From contig JANOPN010000070.1 in NCBI GenBank assembly GCA_031421855.1, positions 1 to 5,227 on the forward strand: a stretch of DNA of 5,227 bases, written 5' to 3'. Source of the DNA: JAAFHN01 sp031421855. Lineage in GTDB: Bacteria > Pseudomonadota > Gammaproteobacteria > Burkholderiales > Burkholderiaceae_C. Positions within the stretch are counted from its first letter, which is position 1; each line of letters opens with the position of its first letter. The position numbers and the translations under genes were made by a program. The notes under the pieces are model-generated. The model searched no databases and had not been told where the DNA came from. It worked only from the letters and a program-made list of their open reading frames with translations. Positions 1-5,227 of the stretch are shown piece by piece.

Positions 1-217
1 CACCCCGTATAGCTACACTCATCCACCACCCCTCCCTGATCAGACGATCGTTGTATCTCCCCCTCTCACCCCGGATAGCTACACTGGTCGGTTTTATGTG
101 TTCGTGACCGCGGCTGTTGTAGCTCCCCCTCTCACCCCGGATAGCTACACTGGTCGATTCGGCGCGGGGTGTGGCGGCTGCGTTGTAGCTCCCCCTCTCA
201 CCCCGGATAGCTACACT
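1..217 (+). CRISPR. Type II-C CRISPR array, right-hand end (3 full repeats and 1 partial)
   Basis: The repeat is 36 bp, starting GTTGTAGCTCCC and ending GGATAGCTACACT. Complete copies lie at 50-85, 116-151 and 182-217, and the last 19 bp of another at 1-19. The three spacers, at 20-49, 86-115 and 152-181, are exactly 30 nt each, the usual type II-C spacing. The two copies nearest cas2 are identical. The 50-85 copy has T for G at repeat position 7, and the partial copy has T for G at position 25. The repeat resembles the Neisseria meningitidis repeat, which also begins GTTGTAGCTCCC and ends GCTACAAT. Two things give the crRNA sense as plus: the anti-repeat at 5141-5174 is complementary to the plus-strand repeat, and a plus-strand terminator follows the last copy. 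The array is cut by the left edge, so its length and leader are unknown. Confidence 0.97.
146..151 (+). promoter_or_regulatory. Possible repeat-embedded -10 element (TACACT), example copy
   Basis: Each repeat ends in TACACT (80-85, 146-151, 212-217), which matches the TATAAT consensus at four of six bases. In Neisseria and Campylobacter type II-C arrays, the repeat ends in an extended -10 box that starts each crRNA inside the following spacer. Here the TG of an extended -10 is replaced by AG, and I see no -35 hexamer at the right distance inside the repeat. A start 7-8 nt into the spacer would give guides of about 22-23 nt. The same hexamer sits just before the tracrRNA anti-repeat, which lends some support. 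This is a weak call. Confidence 0.25.
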
Positions 218-229
218 TCGATTGATCGG

Positions 230-262
230 AACCCGCGCCAGCATTGGGCTGGCGCGGGTTTT
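230..262 (+). terminator. Rho-independent terminator ending the CRISPR array
   Basis: A perfect 13-bp, GC-rich stem (230-242 with 248-260) closes a 5-nt loop ATTGG. A run of four T on the plus strand (259-262) overlaps the stem end. It begins 12 nt after the last repeat, so it would stop array transcription before it runs antisense into cas2. On the minus strand the stem is followed only by TTCCG. It would therefore be a poor terminator for the cas operon, although the hairpin could still protect the cas2 mRNA 3' end. Confidence 0.85.
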
Positions 263-280
263 CGTTCGTCTGAAATGGGC

Positions 281-589
281 TCAGAAGAGCAGCATTTGGT
301 CGGCGTTGACCTTTTTTTCTTGGAAACGGGGCAGGCCGACCAGCAATTTGATGCCGGCGTATTGCTTTTCTGTGACCGTCATCGCGCGGATCGACCCACT
401 CGGCGGCAATTGGGCAACCAAACGCTGGGTATGTTTGAGTTCGGCATCGCGGCCGTTGACGATGCGGCCATAAACCGAGAACTGGATCATGTCGTAGCCG
501 TCATTGAGCAAAAAGCGGCGAAACACGGTGTAGGCGCGACGCTCCACTTTTGTGGTGGTCGGCAGATCAAAAAACACCAGCAATCGCAT
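281..589 (-). CDS. cas2: CRISPR-associated endoribonuclease/integration protein Cas2 (type II-C)
   Basis: Cas2 is the structural dimer at the centre of the Cas1-Cas2 integrase that inserts new spacers into the array. The chosen start gives 102 residues, a normal Cas2 length. It opens with the family's first beta strand MRLLVFFDLP, with the conserved Asp8 at the dimer interface, followed by a ferredoxin-like pattern including YTVFRRFLL and MIQFSVYGR. An in-frame ATG eight codons upstream (611-613) was not used because it has no ribosome binding site. The ATG at 587-589 has GAGG six bases upstream and begins where Cas2 proteins usually begin. It is the last gene of the cas9-cas1-cas2 operon, 62 nt after cas1, and its 3' end faces the array across the terminator. 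The identification is firm, and the start is likely. Confidence 0.93.
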   Translation of the reverse strand: MRLLVFFDLPTTTKVERRAYTVFRRFLLNDGYDMIQFSVYGRIVNGRDAELKHTQRLVAQLPPSGSIRAMTVTEKQYAGIKLLVGLPRFQEKKVNADQMLLF

Positions 590-592
590 GAA

Positions 593-600
593 CCGCCTCG
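593..600 (-). promoter_or_regulatory. cas2 ribosome binding site that decides the start
   Basis: The minus strand reads CGAGGCGG here. Its GAGG core (596-599) ends six bases before the ATG at 587-589. The alternative ATG at 611-613 is preceded by GATCAACAAC, which has no Shine-Dalgarno match. This is the main reason for the shorter Cas2. Confidence 0.7.
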
Positions 601-651
601 TGTGTTGTGCCATGTTGTTGATCGGCGGGCTTTGGTCAAGGTGTCGGTCGA

Positions 652-1572
652 TCAGTCGTTGAAGCTGTGCTGTTTGAGACCCATCAGGCGCGGCAGCTCC
701 AGCACTTGCTCGCTGCTGCCGTCCATCACGCGGGCTAGTGACTCGGCCGCTTGCTCAATCGAGGCTAGGACCGTCATGCCGCCCCTCGGCATGGCGACAT
801 CGACGTTCAAGAGCGCAACGAGTGCGCTTTTGTCGGTGGGTGTGAGCTCAACCGTGTCGCTTAACGTGGTTTTGACGCTGCATTGCTTGAACACATGCAA
901 ATCAACCACGGGGCGATAGGGTTCGATCAGGTCGTCCGCCAAATTGAAGGCGTTTTGCTCGCTGTTGTGGAAGATGCCCAATGTGGGCAGCATGCCGTGT
1001 GCCACGAGCGCCCGTGCGCACGCGCCGCGCATGATGGCGTAGCCGTAATCGAGTGCAGCATTGGCCCAGCTTTCTTGGTGGCGGGCGAAGCCCTTGCCAA
1101 AGAGCTGAGGGAAATAAAACGCAGCGGCTTGCGCCTCTAAGTTGCCTGCGTCGCCCGAGCGAACGCGTCGCGAAAGGGACGCCAATCGGTCACCGCCCTC
1201 GGCTTTGCACAACTCCAAACACTTGGCTTGGTTGTCAATCTTGGCCTGCACGATGGCGCTCCAAGCGCGTTTGGCCGTGGGTTTGTCAAGGTCCAACTGC
1301 AGTCGCAACATGCGGGTGGCGCGGCTGTGGCTTTGAAACGGCAGCAACACGCCGCTGGGCTGGTGGTTGTCTCCGGTGCAATATAAGCCAATACCGTGCT
1401 CGGCACAGGCCGACAACACCGGGTGGGTGAGGGTGATTTCGCGGTGGTTGAGCACGATGACGGCAATGTCTTCAAACGGCACACTGGCTGCCTGGGCCTG
1501 CTCCACCACGAGGCAAAAGTGCTCGCGGCGCAGCTTTGCGGGCTGGCTGATGAGGACGCTACGCCAAACCAC
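652..1572 (-). CDS. cas1: CRISPR-associated endonuclease/integrase Cas1 (type II-C)
   Basis: Cas1 is the catalytic subunit of the Cas1-Cas2 integrase, which joins the 3' ends of a prespacer to the repeat ends. The 306-residue protein starts with GTG and reads MVWRSVLIS, the usual opening of type II-C Cas1, so this start is well supported. The N-terminal beta domain (about 1-75) includes ITLTHPVLSACAEHGIGLY. The alpha-helical domain carries the metal-binding set: Glu146 in GNLEAQAA, His202 in GIFHNSEQNAFNLADD, and Asp213/Asp214 with Glu217 in DDLIEPYRP. The NAALDYGYAIMRG helix (171-183) is also typical. All expected catalytic residues are present. The start lies inside the 3' end of cas9 (14-nt overlap) with only a weak ribosome site, so translation is probably coupled to cas9. 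The protein ends at residue 306 after the conserved C-terminal ESLARVM and LELPRLM segments. Confidence 0.95.
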   Translation of the reverse strand: MVWRSVLISQPAKLRREHFCLVVEQAQAASVPFEDIAVIVLNHREITLTHPVLSACAEHGIGLYCTGDNHQPSGVLLPFQSHSRATRMLRLQLDLDKPTAKRAWSAIVQAKIDNQAKCLELCKAEGGDRLASLSRRVRSGDAGNLEAQAAAFYFPQLFGKGFARHQESWANAALDYGYAIMRGACARALVAHGMLPTLGIFHNSEQNAFNLADDLIEPYRPVVDLHVFKQCSVKTTLSDTVELTPTDKSALVALLNVDVAMPRGGMTVLASIEQAAESLARVMDGSSEQVLELPRLMGLKQHSFND

Positions 1573-4500
1573 GGCGGGTCTCGGGTGGGGCGGGGTAGAT
1601 GTTGCCTAAGAGGTCGACGTTTAGCTTCTCGACTGAAAGTGCCGTCTTGATTCCGCCATCCCATTTGCCTTCGGGCCACAGATTTGCATTGCGATCATGC
1701 GCCCATAACCCGATGGTCTCCGCGCCCCGATGGCAACCTCCAAAGTAGCCAACGACTTGCGGCTTGTTTTTCTGCTGAACGCGTATGAGGTCGTTCGCCT
1801 GCATAGAAAATTTGAAAGCAAAGCTATCGTCGATGATGGTCCATTCGGATTCGTCCTTTTTCTGAACAATCGCCCGGTTCGGCAACCCGCTCACCACATG
1901 GTGCACATACACCGGCACCAAGTGAAACTTGCCCGCTTTGGTGAACACATCCACTCGGATCATGCTGTCATTCGCGGCCACGCCGCCGCGAATGTTGACC
2001 CCCGTTTGCGGCCCGCCGTTAAGTTTGACGGCGCGGATGATCGGGCCGCTGAAGGGGCCATGCTCGGGGTCTGACACCAGCGGCTTGCGTGGCAGGCTTT
2101 GCAGCTCGTTGATGCGGGTTTGTTCGTCTGCGGTTAGAGCGCGTCGCTCGGTGCCGCGCCCGCGAAGGGCTTCGATGCGTTTGACTTCCATGTCTCGCGC
2201 CTCGCGCCCTTCAATCCATTGCTCAAGCGCAAACACCATCTTGGCGTTGCGCCGCGCATCCACAATGTCGGCGAGTTTTTCTTGGGTGAATTTGTACTTG
2301 CCCTGCATGTCTTTGTCGGCCACGCCCATGCGAACGATGGCGAGATTCGCCTTCTCTTGCGGCGTGGCGGGTCGCTGAATCGCCACGCCTTCTTTGGTTT
2401 TATCTTTCACCATCAGCACATGTCCAGTTTTTGGCCTTGCATAGATGGTTTCTTTGTGTACAGCGCCGGTGTTGCGCCGCTGCGGCGCGCGCGACACGAA
2501 AAGGGGATTCACGCCGCCGAGTGCCTGCGCGTCGTATGTGCCCAGTCGCGCCAAGTCCTCTCGCAAGGCTGCAACATCGTCTGTGTGCAGCCGAGCCATC
2601 AGCTCGTGCCTGAAGTGTGCCCATGGCTCGGGGAAATGATCGACCCCCACCCGGTGCGCATCGGGGTTGATGATTTCGCCAGTTTCGGGGTCAGGAAAGC
2701 CCTCACGCAGCAGCGCCAGCTCTTTGCGCCGCGAGTGGTCTGCCAGTCGTTTGACCATCGCATGGCTACAGGCGGCAACCACGGCAGCATCCAGCGCGTG
2801 GTGGCGATCACTCGCGCTGCGATCCTTTGGTAGGCCCCAACGAGTTCGCAAAAACGAGGTGAGCTGACCGTTGACGACCACGCAGCGCTTGGATTCGCTG
2901 CCCGCAGCGAGTTGCAGATGCTCTTCGACAAAGGCTTTGAAAAACTTGCAAATGAAACGGGTGTCGTTCAAATTGCGATCTCGAAAACCCGAAGCCTCGT
3001 CCGCGCTGAAATTCTTGCGCAGCAAGCGGCTGCGTTTGGCTTGGCGATAGCTCTTGTTGCCCTCGACCCAGCTCACAAACTCGTGCCAACGGGCGCTGTC
3101 AGTTGCGCCGTCCAAGTACTCATAGGGCGTGCGGTTGCCTTTGTTTTGGTTCTCTCGCGCGAGAACCAGTACCTTGTTGTTTTTGCTGTGGTCAAAGCTG
3201 CGCGATCGAGGTAGCGCGTGGTCGATTTCCACATAACCCTTGTCGTTGACTACACGCTCAATATCCATCGGTTGGAGTGAGTAGGCGCATTTGCCATGTT
3301 GCTCGCGGTAAAGCAACCACTTGTCAAACTCGGCGCCTTTAGGCTGGCGTGAAAAGTCCTTTTGAAATTGATCGCGGGCAGCCTCGTTGCGGTCTCTATA
3401 TTCATCTTGCAGCGACTTAATTTCACGGCGCTCCTTGATTGGTCGTGACAGGTCGCGTGCCAGCTCGATGTGCACCGCAAACGGTGCGCCGTAGGTGCGA
3501 ATGAGGGCGTTGACCACCTTGCGGGCTTGGTTGAGTGCCCGCAAAACGACGGGGTTGCGCGGGGCATCAAGGTCCTTGGCAAACACCATGCCGCCGTTTT
3601 TGTCACGCGCTGACTCATAAAACGCGGGCAAATAGGTGTGTTTGCCGCTGCCTGCTACAAACCTTTGGCTGTGGTGGCCGTAGGCCTCGATTTGCGCCAC
3701 CGCTTCGTCGTATCTCAGCCCGCGCGCCATGTGGGGCACGATGTTGCGAAGGGCTTTGAGAGACAGGGCATGAAATTTGTCAAAGCGAACGCCCTGCAAG
3801 CAGTTGATCGTGGCTTGGCCGCCAGGTAGCTTGAGTTTTTCTAGCTCGGTTTGCACCTCGGCATCGTCTTTGAACACGCTGAGCACCCAGCCAATGCTGT
3901 CCAGCAGTTCGGGCCGACCTTCGAGCGCGGCGGTGGAGATTTTTAACCACTCGCTGCCAAGTCCATGTTTGGTGAATTCCTTACGCAGCTCGTGCCAAGC
4001 TGGCATCTTGACCAAGGTATCGTCTTCCGGGTTTTTTGGTTTGCCTTCAGCGCTTTGGCTGGCATAGCCCATGCCCGCAAATTTGTAGGCATCGGTCCAT
4101 AGGCCGGCTTTCACCAGTGCGTTTCGCAGGTCTTTGTACTTGAACGGGTCTGGGCCTTGGTAGGGCAGGTGGATCGAAGCCCTTCGCTCAAGCTCGTTAA
4201 GCGCCCGGGTTTGCCCATCAAACATGATTCTGATGTTGTTTAGCCGCGTCAGCCACACATGTCGCTCAGCGCTGAAGCTGGCTTTGGGAGCGCGGTGCTC
4301 GCCTTTCTCAAATGTGCAAAACCCCAGCATTTTGAGCAAGTCTTTGCCAGCAAGCGCGGGTTTTTGGGCCCAAAACAAGCCACCACGGCTGCCGGATTCG
4401 CCGCGCACGGCGGATTCAAGCCCCGAGCTGGCAAAAGGGCTGCCATGTTTGCGCTGGGCGGCAAAAATGGCCACCAACTCTTCGTCGAGCAACACCCGAG

Positions 4501-5113
4501 AGATGGCTTTGCTGTAGTCGCCACCTTTGTTGCGCTGGGCATGCGGAAATTCCGCAAGCAGCATCTCAGCTGCGGTGCGGTATTTCTTCGAGTCGATTAA
4601 TTGGCGGGTCTGCTTCAGGGCTTGAATGACTTTGCCGCCTTCTTTCGCGTCACTCTCAGCGGCTTTTTCTTCGGCCTTGCTCACCCAATGAAAACCACGG
4701 TGTTTGCACAGGTGATAGAGCACGCGGGCGAGTTCTTGCGGAGCCAACATGCGATCGAGCGCTTCGACGCGAAGCTGCCAAGTTGAATCCGCAAAACCGG
4801 GTTGCTGCTTGAAATGTGCCAAATCGTCAATCAAATCAAAGCGCTTGAGCACGCGGCTGAGCTTGACCAGTCGCCAAGCCCGCCTGTACAGCCTGCGTCG
4901 CAACAGCCGCGCACTGCGCCGCGCGAGGTTGCGCGATTCGCCTTTTTCATCAGTTTCAGCCTTGTTGAACGCCCGCACGCCGAGAGCAACGATGCGTTCG
5001 GGGTTGATGACAGCCCAGCCGACCGACGCGATGCCGATGTCAAGCCCAAATGTCAGCGGCAGGCTGGTTTGGCCGACGGCCGAAGGCGCGGGCTGATTTG
5101 TGTTGTGTTCCAT
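1559..5113 (-). CDS. cas9: CRISPR-associated RNA-guided DNA endonuclease Cas9 (type II-C)
   Basis: Cas9 uses a crRNA:tracrRNA duplex to find DNA and cuts both strands. The 1184-residue protein has the domains in order. RuvC-I has Asp25 in FGLDIGIASVGWA, after a short N-terminal extension. The arginine-rich bridge helix (about 61-92) follows, then the recognition lobe (about 95-520). RuvC-II has Glu550 in AVHIELARDLSR, and HNH has His632 in GYVEIDHALPRS with Asn655 in ARENQNKGN. RuvC-III has His772 and Asp775 in RHHALDAAVVAA, and the wedge and PAM-interacting domains run from about 880 to the end. All nuclease residues are intact, so it should be active. The C-terminal IDDSFAFKFSMQANDL and GYFGGCHRG segments closely resemble N. 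meningitidis Cas9, but the protein is about 100 residues longer than that enzyme (1082). The ATG start has a strong AAGGGAG seven bases upstream. It is the first gene of the operon, and the tracrRNA gene lies divergently just upstream. Confidence 0.98.
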   Translation of the reverse strand: MEHNTNQPAPSAVGQTSLPLTFGLDIGIASVGWAVINPERIVALGVRAFNKAETDEKGESRNLARRSARLLRRRLYRRAWRLVKLSRVLKRFDLIDDLAHFKQQPGFADSTWQLRVEALDRMLAPQELARVLYHLCKHRGFHWVSKAEEKAAESDAKEGGKVIQALKQTRQLIDSKKYRTAAEMLLAEFPHAQRNKGGDYSKAISRVLLDEELVAIFAAQRKHGSPFASSGLESAVRGESGSRGGLFWAQKPALAGKDLLKMLGFCTFEKGEHRAPKASFSAERHVWLTRLNNIRIMFDGQTRALNELERRASIHLPYQGPDPFKYKDLRNALVKAGLWTDAYKFAGMGYASQSAEGKPKNPEDDTLVKMPAWHELRKEFTKHGLGSEWLKISTAALEGRPELLDSIGWVLSVFKDDAEVQTELEKLKLPGGQATINCLQGVRFDKFHALSLKALRNIVPHMARGLRYDEAVAQIEAYGHHSQRFVAGSGKHTYLPAFYESARDKNGGMVFAKDLDAPRNPVVLRALNQARKVVNALIRTYGAPFAVHIELARDLSRPIKERREIKSLQDEYRDRNEAARDQFQKDFSRQPKGAEFDKWLLYREQHGKCAYSLQPMDIERVVNDKGYVEIDHALPRSRSFDHSKNNKVLVLARENQNKGNRTPYEYLDGATDSARWHEFVSWVEGNKSYRQAKRSRLLRKNFSADEASGFRDRNLNDTRFICKFFKAFVEEHLQLAAGSESKRCVVVNGQLTSFLRTRWGLPKDRSASDRHHALDAAVVAACSHAMVKRLADHSRRKELALLREGFPDPETGEIINPDAHRVGVDHFPEPWAHFRHELMARLHTDDVAALREDLARLGTYDAQALGGVNPLFVSRAPQRRNTGAVHKETIYARPKTGHVLMVKDKTKEGVAIQRPATPQEKANLAIVRMGVADKDMQGKYKFTQEKLADIVDARRNAKMVFALEQWIEGREARDMEVKRIEALRGRGTERRALTADEQTRINELQSLPRKPLVSDPEHGPFSGPIIRAVKLNGGPQTGVNIRGGVAANDSMIRVDVFTKAGKFHLVPVYVHHVVSGLPNRAIVQKKDESEWTIIDDSFAFKFSMQANDLIRVQQKNKPQVVGYFGGCHRGAETIGLWAHDRNANLWPEGKWDGGIKTALSVEKLNVDLLGNIYPAPPETRRGLA

Positions 5114-5132
5114 GAGGTTTCTCCCTTACACT
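5103..5132 (+). promoter_or_regulatory. Probable tracrRNA promoter
   Basis: A -10-like TACACT at 5127-5132 matches TATAAT at four of six bases and lies 8 nt before the anti-repeat. A weak -35-like TTGTGT at 5103-5108 is 18 bp further upstream. Transcription would start near 5139-5140, just ahead of the anti-repeat. The hexamer is identical to the last six bases of every CRISPR repeat. The element overlaps the cas9 start codon and ribosome site on the other strand, so tracrRNA and cas9 expression are physically tied together. It is predicted from spacing and resemblance only. Confidence 0.4.
5121..5127 (-). promoter_or_regulatory. cas9 ribosome binding site
   Basis: The minus strand reads AAGGGAG here, seven bases before the ATG at 5111-5113. 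It is a strong Shine-Dalgarno match and fixes the cas9 start. The same bases lie inside the proposed spacer between -35 and -10 of the opposing tracrRNA promoter. Confidence 0.75.
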
Positions 5133-5138
5133 GTTCTC

Positions 5139-5227
5139 GTTGTATCTATCCGGGGTGAGAACCGTTGCTGCAATAAAGATTGACCGCAAGGTCTGTCTGT
5201 ACCCAAACCCGGCGGAGCAATCCGTCG
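5139..5227 (+). ncRNA. tracrRNA, 3' end cut by the window edge
   Basis: This RNA pairs with each crRNA repeat and holds it in Cas9. Its anti-repeat (5141-5174) is followed by a tail with two hairpins. One is GACC-GCAA-GGTC at 5182-5193. The other has a 7-bp stem at 5210-5216 with 5221-5227, including one G-U pair, also closed by a GCAA loop. The bulge region GAGAACCGTTGC (5157-5168) is identical to my recollection of the N. meningitidis tracrRNA, which supports the strand and the pairing. The start is inferred from the upstream -10-like element. The second stem finishes at the last base of the window, so any poly-T terminator lies just outside. Divergent from cas9, with the anti-repeat beginning 27 nt before the cas9 start codon. 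Confidence 0.9.
5141..5174 (+). repeat. Anti-repeat complementary to the CRISPR repeat
   Basis: Aligned antiparallel to the repeat, it gives three blocks. Repeat positions 15-29 pair perfectly with 5146-5160 (15 bp). Positions 1-8 pair with 5167-5174, with G-U pairs at positions 1 and 5. Positions 31-34 pair with 5141-5144 after a single mismatch at position 30. Positions 9-14 face 5161-5166 as an internal bulge. Repeat position i pairs with base 5175 minus i. The long upper duplex is the expected RNase III target. The variant bases in the array copies at 1-19 and 50-85 each break one Watson-Crick pair of this duplex. Confidence 0.93.

Noticed and set aside
1..217. Self-targeting spacers
   Set aside because: By eye, none of the three spacers matches elsewhere in the window. 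The rest of the genome cannot be judged here.
281..613. Longer Cas2 starting at the ATG of 611-613
   Set aside because: It has no ribosome binding site and adds eight residues before the conserved first beta strand. The ATG at 587-589 has GAGG six bases upstream.
98..919. Plus-strand 273-codon open frame with a repeated VVAPPLTPDSYT peptide
   Set aside because: It runs through the CRISPR repeats and then antisense to cas2 and cas1. Repeat plus spacer is 66 bp, a multiple of three, so the repeats read in one frame and give a false repeated peptide.
1137..1679. Minus-strand 180-codon open frame overlapping the cas9/cas1 junction
   Set aside because: It is out of frame with both genes, rich in Pro, Arg and Ser as expected for a GC-rich shadow, and covers strongly conserved parts of Cas1.
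2219..2833. Plus-strand 204-codon open frame
   Set aside because: It is wholly antisense to the conserved HNH-to-PAM half of cas9, with no recognisable domain. Long shadow frames are expected opposite GC-rich genes.
1..5227. Extra type II genes (csn2 or cas4) or an entirely new defence system
   Set aside because: The space between features is only 62-63 bp on the left, and no other credible coding region exists. The gene set is the known minimal type II-C set.

Overview
The window is most of a compact type II-C CRISPR-Cas locus of the Neisseria meningitidis type. It holds the right-hand end of a CRISPR array, then cas2, cas1 and cas9 on the minus strand, then a tracrRNA gene on the plus strand that runs off the right edge. 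The DNA is GC-rich, and Cas9, the repeat and the tracrRNA all resemble the Neisseria type. This suggests a betaproteobacterium, perhaps Burkholderiales/Comamonadaceae. That placement is inference, since no housekeeping gene is present.

Layout, left to right. Positions 1-217 hold three complete 36-bp repeats and the end of a fourth, separated by 30-nt spacers. The array continues beyond the left edge and no leader is visible. Positions 218-280 hold a strong rho-independent terminator that reads on the plus strand, 12 nt after the last repeat. Positions 281-5113 are a minus-strand operon in the order cas9, cas1, cas2. cas9 and cas1 overlap by 14 nt, and cas2 follows cas1 after 62 nt, taking the start best supported by its ribosome binding site. 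Positions 5114-5227 hold the cas9 ribosome binding site and, divergently on the plus strand, a probable tracrRNA promoter, the anti-repeat and two GCAA-capped hairpins. The second hairpin is cut at the last base of the window. No csn2 or cas4 is present, which is what defines subtype II-C.

How the parts work together, from family knowledge: Cas1-Cas2 integrates spacers. crRNAs from the array pair with the tracrRNA anti-repeat, and the duplex loads Cas9. Cas9 then cuts DNA next to its PAM with its HNH and RuvC sites, and all the catalytic residues I could place are intact. The array reads toward cas2 while the cas operon reads toward the array, so the two transcription units converge on the terminator.

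The overall system is known, not new. The points worth a second look are the altered PAM-contact residues in Cas9, a Cas9 longer than the Neisseria enzyme, an unusual tracrRNA tail, a -10-like hexamer shared by the repeats and the tracrRNA promoter, the repeat variants at the array end away from cas2, and a cas9 leader that is antisense to the tracrRNA.
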